From assembly GCF_021556615.1 (NCBI RefSeq), contig NZ_JAKGGD010000004.1, forward strand, positions 186,001-250,000: a stretch of DNA of 64,000 bases. Reading direction: 5' to 3'. Source of the DNA: Paracoccus salsus. Its GTDB lineage: Bacteria > Pseudomonadota > Alphaproteobacteria > Rhodobacterales > Rhodobacteraceae. Positions 9,044 to 18,245 of this stretch are shown piece by piece (position 1 is the first letter of the stretch; each line of letters opens with the position of its first letter). Under the pieces are notes generated by a model, which was not told where the DNA came from, ran no database searches, and saw only the letters and a program-made list of their open reading frames with translations. A program made the translations under genes and the position numbers.

Positions 9044-9117
9044 TCCTTCCGGACGCCCGGTGCACCAGATGGCCCCGGGGCAGATGGGATGGGTCCGGAA
9101 GGAAAATCCTGCCGGAC
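9044..9117 (-). promoter_or_regulatory. Riboswitch expression platform that can mask the btuB ribosome-binding site
   Basis: In the minus-strand transcript, 9093-9103 (TCCTTCCGGAC) is perfectly complementary over 11 bases to 9044-9054 (GTCCGGAAGGA), which contains the btuB Shine-Dalgarno sequence. The same segment can instead fold back on 9107-9117 (GTCCGGCAGGA) with 10 of 11 pairs across a 3-base loop. The two pairings exclude each other, which is the layout of a translational on/off switch. There is no U-tract after the local hairpin, which argues against transcription termination. Confidence 0.7.
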
Positions 9118-9185
9118 GGCGAGCACCACCACGACGGAAGATCCGTTTCGCGCATGCCCCTCGCATGCCCTCAGGGTGATCGCCT

Positions 9186-9346
9186 TCGGCAGGTCTCCTG
9201 ACTTTGCGGGTCGTCGCTCGGCCGGACCTTCCCATCCGCATGGGGCGGACAGTGGCATTCTCCGGCCTCGCTCGCCGCTGACAGTTGCGGGGGCAGCTGC
9301 GGAATCTCACCGCATTCCCTTTTCACCGGACGAATCCGGAACCGAG
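9186..9346 (-). promoter_or_regulatory. Cobalamin riboswitch aptamer
   Basis: Read on the minus strand, the segment contains the B12 box CAGGAGACCTGCC at its 3' end (9188-9200), the conserved GCCACTG (9250-9256), the GGGAAGG block near 9228-9234, and the 5' part with GGTGAAAAGGGAA, GCGGTGAGATTCCGC and CCCCCGCAACTGT. These blocks occur in the order of the classical cobalamin riboswitch. The aptamer ends about 150 bases before the btuB start. Binding of adenosylcobalamin or a related corrinoid is expected to repress the operon. The outer boundaries are approximate because P1 was judged by eye. Confidence 0.95.
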
Positions 9347-9397
9347 GCAGGGCGGGGTTAGCGCAGCCGCCGGATTCGCGCAAGGATTATCGGGACT

Positions 9398-10504
9398 TCA
9401 TGTGATCGCCGGGGACAATGCGATACGGGCCGTCACGGGGAAATGGTCGCTGATCTTCCAGTACTCCGTGCCGTCGGCGGTGTGGCGCGGGATCATGGCC
9501 TCGTCGACCCAGCCGGCCGGGGCGTTGCGCGAATACAGGATATGGTCGATCCAGACGCGGTGATGGGTGTCGTTGAAGATCGGATCGGGAAAGCGCGTGG
9601 TGCCGAGATCGGAAAAATCCATCGCGTCCTGATCCTTCTGCGGCAGGCTGTCGTAAAGCGCGTTTCCCAGGGTCAGCTTCGGCTTCCAGACCGAGCCCAT
9701 CAGCGTCTCGACGCCCGAGGCCAGCAACCGCATCTCGGACGTATCGAAGCCGGGGCCGTCATTGATGTCGCCACAGACGACAAGCGGGATGCCCGCGGTG
9801 GCGGGGTCGGTGAGGTAGGGGTCAAGGAAATGGGTGCGGATATGGCGGCATTGCGCCAGCAGGCGGCGACGATTGGCATCCGCAAGCTGCCACCATTTCG
9901 ACCATTCGTAGGCCTGGAAGATGCCCTTCGATTTCAGATGCAGGCCCATCAGGCGGAAGCGCGGCCCCGATGCAGGGTGAATTTCCGCGTAGAGCGGGCG
10001 GCGCTCATAGCGGAACCATTCGAAGATGCCGTTCTCCTCGACATCCAGGAAGAACGGCTCGGAGGCGTCATGAACGCGGCCGGCCGCAGGGTCCTCGCTG
10101 TCCCACAGGGTCACGGGCGGATCGGCAAAGACGCCACGGTCGATTCGCAGCGCCAGACCGACGCATTGCGCCGATCCCAGCCTGCGGCCGTCCGGGCCGG
10201 GCCTGGACTGATAGCGCGATCGCTGGACATGGCAGACCCAGTCCCCGGGCGCCAGCGCATCGAAGATCGCCTGCAATTCGCCGGTCAGGTTCGGACCCTC
10301 GACCACCACGATCAGGTCGGCGTCCAGGTCCGCCAGCCCCCCGGCGATCAGGGCGCTGCGCTGGGCGACGGTCGGGTTCTCGCTCTGCCAGGGCGGCTTG
10401 GGGCCGCGCACCCGCGCGTCGCCCGGCTTCAGCACCGGCCGGCCATCGCCATCGGTGGTCACCATGTCGTTGAGCCATTCCAGATTCCAGACGGCAAGCT
10501 TCAT
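9398..10504 (-). CDS. Endonuclease/exonuclease/phosphatase (EEP) family hydrolase
   Basis: A 368-residue protein with the EEP-fold signatures in order: WNLEWLND at the N-terminus, VVVEGPN (the catalytic Glu region), LHLKSKG, CGDINDGPG (the N/D metal and transition-state site), WIDHILY and SDHFPV at the end. It could be a nuclease or a phosphodiesterase/phosphatase; substrate specificity is not readable. No signal peptide is evident. I chose the ATG at 10504, at MKLAVWNLEW, rather than a longer frame, since the fold begins there. It lies 77 bases downstream of the sirtuin gene on the same strand. Confidence 0.88.
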   Translation of the reverse strand: MKLAVWNLEWLNDMVTTDGDGRPVLKPGDARVRGPKPPWQSENPTVAQRSALIAGGLADLDADLIVVVEGPNLTGELQAIFDALAPGDWVCHVQRSRYQSRPGPDGRRLGSAQCVGLALRIDRGVFADPPVTLWDSEDPAAGRVHDASEPFFLDVEENGIFEWFRYERRPLYAEIHPASGPRFRLMGLHLKSKGIFQAYEWSKWWQLADANRRRLLAQCRHIRTHFLDPYLTDPATAGIPLVVCGDINDGPGFDTSEMRLLASGVETLMGSVWKPKLTLGNALYDSLPQKDQDAMDFSDLGTTRFPDPIFNDTHHRVWIDHILYSRNAPAGWVDEAMIPRHTADGTEYWKISDHFPVTARIALSPAIT

Positions 10505-10581
10505 CGCAGGACCCTCGGTTCGTTGCGTGAGGATCATCCGATCCTAGCATGAAAGCGGCGTGAAACCCGCATGTCCCGCGT

Positions 10582-11262
10582 TCATGCGCCGAGCGAGGCC
10601 ACCCAGTCGGGCACGGTCTGCGAGGCCGGGCCCAGGATACGACGGTCGAAGTCGCGGGCATTGGCCGAGTCGTCGATGTTCATCTCGATGCATTCGGCAC
10701 CGCAGCGGCCGGCGTGCTGGGCGAAACCCGCCGCCGGGTAGACATTGCCCGAGGTGCCGATGGCCACGAACAGATCCGCCGCGGCCAGGGCCTCCCACAC
10801 GATCTCCATGTGATGGGGCATCTCGCCGAACCAGACGATGTCGGGGCGTATGGCCCGCGCGGCGCAGGCCGGGCAGGGGTCGCCGGCGGACATCACCGCC
10901 GGGGCGTCCCACCGATGCGCGCAGGCGGCGCACAAGGCCCGCGTCAGGCTGCCATGGATGTGGATGACGGAGCGACTGCCGGCGCGTTCGTGCAGGTCAT
11001 CGACATTCTGCGTGATCAGCACCAGGTCGTGGCGACTGGCCAGCGCCGCGAGGGCCCGGTGCGCCGCGTTGGGACGGGCGTCGGCGGCCTTCGCGCGGCG
11101 GGCGTTGTAGAAGCGGTGGACCAGCGCCGGATCGCGGGCGAAGGCTTCGGGCGTGGCGACATCCTCGACCCGATGCCGTTCCCACAGACCATCGCCGGCG
11201 CGAAAGGTCGCAAGGCCGCTTTCGGCCGAGATCCCTGCGCCGGTCAGAACCGCGATGCGCAA
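10582..11262 (-). CDS. cobB: NAD-dependent protein deacylase (sirtuin, CobB-like)
   Basis: A 226-residue sirtuin. Visible motifs are the NAD-binding GAGISAESGLATFR, TQNVDDLHERAG, the catalytic HIHGS, four zinc-ligand cysteines (CAAC...CPAC), and GTSGNVYPAAGF. The FGEMPHHM region resembles class III bacterial enzymes that remove acetyl or longer acyl groups from lysine. No ATG is available at the domain start; TTG at 11262 yields MRIAVLTGAGIS, beginning 4 bases after the TAA stop of the upstream gene, so I take TTG as the start. The close spacing suggests co-transcription with the small exported protein. Confidence 0.93.
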   Translation of the reverse strand: MRIAVLTGAGISAESGLATFRAGDGLWERHRVEDVATPEAFARDPALVHRFYNARRAKAADARPNAAHRALAALASRHDLVLITQNVDDLHERAGSRSVIHIHGSLTRALCAACAHRWDAPAVMSAGDPCPACAARAIRPDIVWFGEMPHHMEIVWEALAAADLFVAIGTSGNVYPAAGFAQHAGRCGAECIEMNIDDSANARDFDRRILGPASQTVPDWVASLGA

Positions 11263-11266
11263 GCGC

Positions 11267-11569
11267 TTAGCGGCAATAGGCCTCGGCCGCGCCAGCGAAA
11301 CGCTTGTAGCGCGCCCAGAAGCTGTTGTCGGCATCGCTTTTCGACATGCGCACGACCTGAGCCTGATGCGGGTCGCGGAAGAACGCGGCCGCGCGGCGCT
11401 GGTCCGACCGCGACAGGGTCTGGTCGGCAACCCGCTGGATGCAGCTGCACAGGGGCGAATTGCCCCGCGCGCGATCTGAACTGACGCAGGCGCTGTCGAT
11501 CGGGCCGGCCATGGCCAGCGGGGCGGTGATCATCACGGCGGCGGCCGCGATCACGAAACGATTCAGCAT
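11267..11569 (-). CDS. Small exported protein of unknown function
   Basis: A 100-residue protein with a signal peptide (VIAAAAVMITAPLAMA, cleavage near AMAGP). The mature part has four cysteines: two close together in CSC, one just before (SACVSS) and one next to the C-terminus (AYCR), so disulfide bonding in the periplasm is plausible. The rest is helical and charged, with an FFRDPHQAQVVRMSKSD stretch. I do not recognise the family. It lies immediately upstream of the sirtuin gene. Confidence 0.72.
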   Translation of the reverse strand: MLNRFVIAAAAVMITAPLAMAGPIDSACVSSDRARGNSPLCSCIQRVADQTLSRSDQRRAAAFFRDPHQAQVVRMSKSDADNSFWARYKRFAGAAEAYCR

Positions 11570-11749
11570 GGACTGTCTCCTCGGGTCCTATCCTCAGATG
11601 AAGGGGCGCCGGTTTTCCCGGTCTCGAAGCCCTTCCTAGCATCAAGTCATAGCAAATTCCTTAACCACGCTCAATCACCCCGTCGCGAGGGCGGCGCGAC
11701 CGAAGCGAAGCCTTGTCGCGTCGCGATGCCGCCGACCGACGCGTGCCGG

Positions 11750-11935
11750 TCACGGCGCTTTCGGCTGGAACCCCGCATCCCGGATCGCGGTCGCGGCGCG
11801 GTCGCGATCCAGCCCTTCGACGGTGACCGTCCTGGCGGAAAGATCAACAACCGCATGGCCGCCGGCCTGCCGGATGGCGGTTTCGATGGCGGACGTGCAA
11901 TGGCCGCAGCTCATGTCGGGCACGGTGAAGATCAT
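11750..11935 (-). CDS. Heavy-metal-associated (HMA) domain protein, CopZ-like
   Basis: A 61-residue ferredoxin-like HMA domain with the metal-binding MSCGHC motif at residues 8-13 and the usual spacing to a C-terminal AIRDAGFQP. Such stand-alone domains are cytosolic copper chaperones that hand Cu(I) to P-type ATPases. No copper ATPase or CueR-type regulator is in the window, so the partner must be elsewhere. It diverges from the HAD phosphatase gene across 87 bases. Confidence 0.88.
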   Translation of the reverse strand: MIFTVPDMSCGHCTSAIETAIRQAGGHAVVDLSARTVTVEGLDRDRAATAIRDAGFQPKAP

Positions 11936-12022
11936 GGCTCTCTCGGGTTTGACAACGCCACCTCATCATGGTCTCGGTCCCTGGCCGGGGCAAGCCGCGA
12001 CATGTGGCCGCAGGAGGGTGCG

Positions 12023-12718
12023 ATGATCGAGGCGATCGGGCTGGATGCCGACGACACGTTATGGGAAAACGAGACCTTCTTCCGCGTGACCGAATCCGAA
12101 TTCGTGGCGATGCTGTCGGATCATTGCGATTCCGAGGCGGTCACCGGCAGGCTCTACGAGGTCGAGCGGCGCAACCTGGCGCGCTATGGCTTTGGCATCA
12201 AGGGTTTCATGCTGTCGATGGTCCAGACCGCGATCGAGCTGACCGATGGCCGCGTGGACGGGCGGACGATCGGTCGCATCCTCGATCTGGGACAGGAAAT
12301 GCTGGCCCATCCGGTCGATCTGATCGCGGGCGTGCCGCAGGCGCTGGACGCCATGTCGGGGCGACGGCTGATCCTGATCACCAAGGGCGACCTGATCGAC
12401 CAGGAACGCAAGATCGCGGCCTCGGGGCTGGCCGAGCGTTTCGAGTCGGTCGAGATCCTGGCCGACAAGACCCCCGAATCCTACGCCCGCGTGCTGGACC
12501 GGCACGCAATCCGGCCCGACCGTTTCCTGATGGCGGGAAACTCGATGAAGAGCGATGTGCTGCCGGTGCTGGAGCTTGGCGGCTTCGCGGCCTTCATCCC
12601 CCATGACCTGACCTGGGTCGCGGAACATGCCGATGCGCCCGACCACACACGGCTGCATCAACTGGCCACGATCGCGGACTTGCCGAAGCTGCTGGCCTGT
12701 CTGGAGGCCGGGACATGA
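12023..12718 (+). CDS. HAD-superfamily hydrolase
   Basis: A 231-residue haloacid-dehalogenase-like phosphatase. Motif I is DADDTLW (residues 8-14), motif II ITKGD (with Thr in place of the more common Ser/Thr-Asn), motif III includes the conserved Lys of ADKTPESY, and motif IV is AGNSMKSDVLP. A helical cap lies between motifs I and II. The ATG at 12023 follows a near-perfect Shine-Dalgarno (AGGAGGG). The substrate is unknown; the family contains many small-metabolite phosphatases. Its TGA overlaps the ATG of the EamA transporter (ATGA). Confidence 0.88.
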   Translation: MIEAIGLDADDTLWENETFFRVTESEFVAMLSDHCDSEAVTGRLYEVERRNLARYGFGIKGFMLSMVQTAIELTDGRVDGRTIGRILDLGQEMLAHPVDLIAGVPQALDAMSGRRLILITKGDLIDQERKIAASGLAERFESVEILADKTPESYARVLDRHAIRPDRFLMAGNSMKSDVLPVLELGGFAAFIPHDLTWVAEHADAPDHTRLHQLATIADLPKLLACLEAGT

Positions 12719-13623
12719 CCGGGAATGGCCGCGCCGCGGTCCTGATGACCCTGGGAATGGCCGCGTTTGCCTGCGAGGACGCGTTGCTGAAGCTGCTGTC
12801 GCAGCGCATCTCGATCGGGCAACTGCTGCTGGTGATCGGCTTTGCCGGGATGCTGGTCTTCGGGGCCTGGGTGGCGCTGGGGCCCGAAGGGCTGCGCCGG
12901 CGCGACCTGCTGCATCGCGGCGTGATCCTGCGCAACCTCTCCGAGGCAGTGTGCGGGGTATGCTTCCTGACCGCGCTGTCCGTCGGCGATCTCAGCATCG
13001 CATCGGCCATCCTGCAGGCGCTGCCGTTGCTGATGACGCTGGGGGCGGCGCTGGTGCTGGGCGAGCCGGTCGGCTGGCGGCGCTGGACCTCGATCGTGAT
13101 CGGCTTCGCGGGCGTGATCATGATCGTGCGGCCTGGGACAGAGGCCTTTCAGCCGGGATCGGTGCTGGCGCTGGTCGCGGTTCTGGCGCTGGCGGTGCGC
13201 GATCTGGTCACGAGGCAACTGCCGGCGCGGATCGGATCGGGGTTGCTGACCGCCTCGGCCTTCGGGGCGATGTCGCTTGCGGGCGCGGTGCTGCTGCTGG
13301 TCGGGGGGCAGACTCTGACCGTACCCGGCGCGGGTGATGCGGGCATGATGGCCGCGTCGCTGGGGTTCGGGCTTCTGGGCTACATGACCATGGTCATCGC
13401 CACCCGGCTTGGCGAGATCAGCGCGATTGCGCCCTTCCGCTATTCCCGTCTGATCTTCGCGATCATCCTGGGGGTGCTGGTCTTCGCCGAGCGTCCCGAC
13501 GGCTGGACTCTGGCGGGGGCGGCGGTGATCGCGGCGGCGGGCGGATACACGATGTGGCGCGAGGCGCGACTGGGACGCCGGCCGCAGCGCGACCCGGCCA
13601 GCAGCCTGACCCGGCCGGGGTGA
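12715..13623 (+). CDS. EamA-family (drug/metabolite) transporter
   Basis: A 302-residue inner-membrane protein with about ten hydrophobic helices arranged as two EamA repeats, the first starting near LMTLGMAAFACEDALLK and the second around PGSVLALVAVLALAVRDLV. Such DMT-superfamily exporters move amino acids, nucleosides or small metabolites; the substrate here is not identifiable. Its start overlaps the stop of the HAD gene, so the two are probably translated together. Two strong GC hairpins follow it. Confidence 0.9.
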   Translation: MTGNGRAAVLMTLGMAAFACEDALLKLLSQRISIGQLLLVIGFAGMLVFGAWVALGPEGLRRRDLLHRGVILRNLSEAVCGVCFLTALSVGDLSIASAILQALPLLMTLGAALVLGEPVGWRRWTSIVIGFAGVIMIVRPGTEAFQPGSVLALVAVLALAVRDLVTRQLPARIGSGLLTASAFGAMSLAGAVLLLVGGQTLTVPGAGDAGMMAASLGFGLLGYMTMVIATRLGEISAIAPFRYSRLIFAIILGVLVFAERPDGWTLAGAAVIAAAGGYTMWREARLGRRPQRDPASSLTRPG

Positions 13624-13658
13624 AGGCCTGCGCCAGATCCTGCCCCCGCACCGGCGGC

Positions 13659-13712
13659 CTGCGTCGCGGACCCCGTCGAGGGGCCCGCGACGCAGCGGGG
13701 CTTCGCGCCCCG
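13659..13712 (+). terminator. Tandem GC-rich hairpins after the EamA gene
   Basis: The first hairpin pairs CTGCGTCGCGG (13659-13669) with CCGCGACGCAG (13685-13695), with an inner CCCC/GGGG pairing. The second pairs CGGGGC (13696-13701) with GCCCCG (13707-13712). There is no T-tract, so they might slow or terminate RNA polymerase imperfectly, or stabilise the upstream mRNA. They lie 70 bases before lepA. Confidence 0.5.
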
Positions 13713-13782
13713 CGGCGCGCGACCGCGAACCGACGCGCGATACCCTCTTTTCGGGCGCTGTGCGGCCTTGTATAGCCGCGCC

Positions 13783-15582
<1,800 letters not shown>

Positions 15583-15614
15583 GGATGGTTGTCCATTACC
15601 CTGCACCACTCATT

Positions 15615-15670
15615 TTAAGTACTCCCAAACAGGGTTAGCTACTTAAGTACTCCCAAACAGGGTTAGCTAC
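15615..15670. repeat. Perfect 28-bp tandem duplication
   Basis: Positions 15615-15642 and 15643-15670 are identical 28-base units placed head to tail, each beginning TTAAGTACTCCC and ending GGTTAGCTAC. Because 28 is not a multiple of three, reading from the second unit into the first shifts frame and creates the TAA stop of the minus-strand islet gene at 15635-15637. Without the duplication that gene would end a codon earlier at a TGA. Confidence 0.97.
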
Positions 15671-16615
15671 TACGCTAAGTGCGACTTGCAAGACGCAGAA
15701 AGAGAGGAAACCGAGGGCTTTCCTAAATGCTGATCTATTCCTTTTCTCTACTTTTTCATTATGGTTCCTGTCGCCATCGGTCAGTGTAATATTCGAAAAG
15801 GTCGAAGATCTATCTATATTTTCCTCCACTTTTTTGGCAAAAAATAATCCAAGGTTGTGTCCGACGTATATGATTCCTGCAGACGCGATTAAAGACGTAT
15901 ATAAGCTCGCACTGAAGATGTCAGGAAGGGTCGCACATAGGTAAATCGCCGATAGGGTGGTGATGAAGGTTAGGGAATTCCGGATCCTTTCAGATTGCCT
16001 GCTAAGTTTCTGAAAGAATGTGGGATCACGCTTTTTTAGCGCATCCTCCCATCCATCAATTGTACCAATCAAATTTTTCCCGACAATAAAGTCGCTGTAC
16101 TCCACGGTAGCATGAATCGGGACGGGAGGAATCCCGAAATCTTCAATTCGCTGAAAGCTTATTGGACCAAAAGTTAGACCAAAAGCGCGGGGTGTGTTTT
16201 GGATGCTAATTTGAGTCTTGAATCGCTGTGGAGTACGGTCAGAATCGAGGATGTCTGCCGTGACTTCGATTGCGATTGCTTTTGTACGGGCGGCCTGACT
16301 GGTATCGAAGCTATCAAATTCTTCCCAACTGGCGAAGTCATGTCGGGCCCCGTTGCTTAACGATAAACTGACGGTGGCCGATAAAAACAAAATATCGCGA
16401 CCATTAAACTCCTGATGGATTTTATCGCTGACCTGCTTTAAACTGTTGATGTTTAAATCGTAGTCCGCGCTGAAGATCTTAGTAGTTCTTTGACTCTTCT
16501 GGTTGAGTCGTTGAATTATCGATTGCAGCGTATTGCGCGGCAAATCGTCGATTGATAGGACCCCATTCTGCGGTGATCCACCTGCGTTTACTATGTCCTG
16601 CATCGGTCTTCCCAT
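15635..16615 (-). CDS. Unknown membrane protein encoded by the AT-rich islet
   Basis: A 326-residue protein that I do not recognise. The first 210 residues look soluble, with mixed alpha/beta character (for example LFLSATVSLSLSNG and IAIEVTADIL). They are followed by a hydrophobic hairpin (about 214-232 and 236-258), a charged, Asn-rich loop (260-298) and a third hydrophobic helix near the end (299-317). Codon use is AT-rich, unlike every other gene here. The start is uncertain: ATG at 16615 has little ribosome-binding site, while ATG at 16603 is preceded by GGGAAG. The stop lies in a 28-bp tandem repeat. A soluble domain with C-terminal membrane helices could suit a sensor or a membrane-acting effector, but there is no direct evidence for either. 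Confidence 0.7.
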   Translation of the reverse strand: MGRPMQDIVNAGGSPQNGVLSIDDLPRNTLQSIIQRLNQKSQRTTKIFSADYDLNINSLKQVSDKIHQEFNGRDILFLSATVSLSLSNGARHDFASWEEFDSFDTSQAARTKAIAIEVTADILDSDRTPQRFKTQISIQNTPRAFGLTFGPISFQRIEDFGIPPVPIHATVEYSDFIVGKNLIGTIDGWEDALKKRDPTFFQKLSRQSERIRNSLTFITTLSAIYLCATLPDIFSASLYTSLIASAGIIYVGHNLGLFFAKKVEENIDRSSTFSNITLTDGDRNHNEKVEKRNRSAFRKALGFLSFCVLQVALSVVANPVWEYLSS

Positions 16616-16799
16616 AGCTAATCCGACCCGGATACCGACCAGTAAAACGTAAAGCAAGATACAAATAGAGGTTTTTGGTGTCGGCGTCGGGCAGACGCGT
16701 GCACGCCGTCTTTTCCACACTAAGTTCGTGGTCGCAGTCTGGTTTCCATCCGCCCAAAGTAGTTTCTGGGTTGGCAATGATTGCCCACCACCATGCCGA

Positions 16800-17132
16800 C
16801 CGGGATGGAGCCACCCTCGGCCCCGCGCCGAATTGCGACAGGCCCGCGCCCTCGGCCTTTTGCGCCTCGTCCAGCGTGAACAGGATGCCCTCGCCGGACC
16901 CGCGCGGCGTGGGGCTGGCCCGCCACAGCCGGGTCTGGCCCGGCAGGTCCAGCGCACGCTGGGCGAAATCGGCTGCTGCGTACCAGTAGTCCGTGTCGGC
17001 GCGACGGTGCTGGTGGTCGACCGCGATCAGTGATGCGCCGGCCAGGCGGACCGTCATGCCGTTCTGGGCCGTTAAGGCCGCCGCCGGCAGCGGCAGCAGC
17101 ATCAGGCCAAGCAGCGCAGGGACCCGCATCAT
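16800..17132 (-). pseudogene. Exported protein gene truncated by the islet
   Basis: The GC-rich N-terminal part encodes a signal peptide (LLGLMLLPLPAAALTAQ) and about 90 further residues, including DTDYWYAAADFAQRALDLPG and GEGILFTLDEAQKAEGAGLS, in a coherent native style. Around residue 110 composition changes to that of the islet and the frame runs on to a stop at 16479 with a chimeric tail, overlapping the start of the islet gene. I infer that the original 3' end was lost. It may still be translated as a hybrid of 217 residues. ATG codons at 17132 and 17129 are possible starts; the upstream gene ends 7 bases before. Confidence 0.55.
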
Positions 17133-17139
17133 CCGGGTG

Positions 17140-17322
17140 TCAGTGGTGTTTCGAGGCGCCGCCGGGCAGCCACATGCCGACCCATGCCGCCATCCAGGCG
17201 CGTTGCCATTCCTGCATCATCTGGGTCTGGGTCCTGCTGAACTCGGCCATCATCTGGCCCCGCGCCACGCCGACCACGCTGTTTGCGGCCGACAGCCACG
17301 CGCTCATCATCGGGTTCTTCAT
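17140..17322 (-). CDS. Small Trp/Met-rich hypothetical protein
   Basis: A 60-residue product beginning MKNPMMSAWLSAANSVVG and rich in Met, Gln, Ala and Trp, with a predicted amphipathic helix (RGQMMAEFSRTQTQMMQEW). It starts behind GGAG with good spacing and ends 7 bases before the truncated exported-protein gene, so the two were probably one operon. The helix is faintly reminiscent of phasins but far too short to call. Function unknown. Confidence 0.55.
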   Translation of the reverse strand: MKNPMMSAWLSAANSVVGVARGQMMAEFSRTQTQMMQEWQRAWMAAWVGMWLPGGASKHH

Positions 17323-17663
17323 GTCGTTCTCCGGGTTGCGAAAATCGCTTCTGGGGACTCAATGCGGGCGCGGGCCGATTGTTCCGCACAGGGCATGGAT
17401 GTCGGTTTGCGCGCCGCGAAGGCGGACCGCGCCGCGCAACGCCCGCAAGCGGTGTACAGCCTGTGCACATCCGGTGCCTGTCCCGTGTCCGCCCGGTGCG
17501 CCACAAAATCCTGCAATTGCTGGGTTTTCGGCGCATTGCCCGCTGGACCCGTTGCGCGGTGCCGCCCAGCAACGCGCGCGGCCGTTGCGCGGTTTGACAC
17601 GGATCAAATACAGGGCCGTCCCGCCGCATATAATCGCCCCATCCGAACGCAAGGAGGCGTCAC
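17323..17663. other. Intergenic region between divergent small genes
   Basis: This 341-base stretch lies between two small divergent genes and contains no open frame I would defend. Near its right end are TTGACA (17594-17599) and TATAAT (17629-17634), but 29 bases separate them, too far for one sigma-70 promoter. TATAAT could act as a -10 element for the gene at 17664 with a poor -35. No tRNA or terminator was seen. Confidence 0.6.
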
Positions 17664-17852
17664 ATGCCGCGACTTTTCATGCTTCTTCTGTCGATCTCGA
17701 TAGCCACCTTGGCCGGAATGGGCGTGATCGTCGTGCTGGTTCTGGGCCATGTCGGCATGTGGCCGATCCTGACCGGCGCGGGCATCGGCGCCATCGCGGC
17801 CTTCCCCGTGTCCTGGCTGGTCGCGCGCCGCATCACGAACCGGGAAAGCTAG
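17664..17852 (+). CDS. Small two-helix membrane protein
   Basis: A 62-residue protein consisting almost entirely of two hydrophobic helices (residues about 4-27 and 33-53) joined by a short GHVGMW loop and ended by a positively charged tail (ARRITNRES), so both ends should face the cytoplasm. It has an ideal Shine-Dalgarno (AAGGAGG) six bases before ATG. Function unknown; such short proteins are frequent in Rhodobacteraceae. Confidence 0.72.
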   Translation: MPRLFMLLLSISIATLAGMGVIVVLVLGHVGMWPILTGAGIGAIAAFPVSWLVARRITNRES

Positions 17853-17861
17853 GCTGACGGA

Positions 17862-18245
17862 TCAGAACGCCACCCCGGACCACAGGCCGATATTGGCATA
17901 GGGGGTGAACTCGCCGGTCCGCACCACCGCCCGCGCGTCGCGTGTCATCGCTTTGAAATCATTGTGCGATATGGTTTCGGTCCGCCCGATGTCGCGCTGT
18001 CGCAGCTGATGCGCCAGATCGGCTGAAGCCTCGCGGGCAAAGGCCGCGCGCTCCACCACCATCTCGGCCAGCACCGCGTCGAGCACATCGAACATCCCCG
18101 GCACGCCGCCCGTCACCGCCAGGTCGATGCAGCGCACGCCAGCCGGAACCGGCAGCCCGGCATCGCCGATCACCAGCAGGTCGCCATGACCCAGCGCGGC
18201 GACCAGCCCCGACAATTCGGCATGCAGCAGCTTGCCGCGCTTCAT
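17862..18245 (-). CDS. RbsD/FucU-family sugar mutarotase
   Basis: A 127-residue protein matching D-ribose pyranase/fucose mutarotase. Family marks are the opening MKRGKLLHAELSGLVAALGH with the catalytic-type His, GDLLVIGDAGLPVP, and the terminal FTPYANIGLWSGV. These enzymes interconvert sugar anomers for import or kinase use. Its ATG overlaps the TGA of the upstream M19 dipeptidase (18242-18245), and no ribose or fucose transporter or kinase is nearby, so the physiological sugar is unknown. Confidence 0.9.
   Translation of the reverse strand: MKRGKLLHAELSGLVAALGHGDLLVIGDAGLPVPAGVRCIDLAVTGGVPGMFDVLDAVLAEMVVERAAFAREASADLAHQLRQRDIGRTETISHNDFKAMTRDARAVVRTGEFTPYANIGLWSGVAF

Larger units (their letters stand above)
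9036..9397. other. Non-coding leader region of the btu operon
   Basis: This 362-base stretch between btuB and the EEP-hydrolase gene holds no credible gene. About half is the cobalamin riboswitch aptamer. The part nearest btuB holds the expression platform with two competing pairings. The operon promoter should lie upstream of the aptamer, within or beyond 9347-9397, but I see no convincing hexamers there. Confidence 0.8.
15583..16800. other. AT-rich inserted islet between lepA and a truncated gene
   Basis: From just after lepA to about 16800 the base composition drops sharply compared with both sides: runs such as the stretch from 15841 onward are near 40 percent GC by eye, against roughly two-thirds GC in the neighbours. 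The segment holds one gene for an unrecognised membrane protein, a perfect 28-bp tandem duplication at its lepA end, and, at its other end, the apparent truncation of a native exported-protein gene. No integrase, transposase, tRNA or clear terminal inverted repeats are present. The boundaries are approximate. It is inferred to have been acquired horizontally. Confidence 0.7.

Noticed and set aside
15615..15670. The 28-bp units as a minimal CRISPR array
   Set aside because: The length is right for a CRISPR repeat, but the copies abut with no spacer, there are only two and no cas gene is nearby.
15583..16800. Terminal inverted repeats or a transposase marking the islet as an insertion sequence
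   Set aside because: A loose ATGGTTGT/ATGGTGGT similarity between the ends is too short and imperfect, and no transposase, integrase or tRNA target is present.
17594..17634. TTGACA and TATAAT as one promoter for the small membrane protein
   Set aside because: The elements are 29 bases apart, far beyond the usual 16-18.
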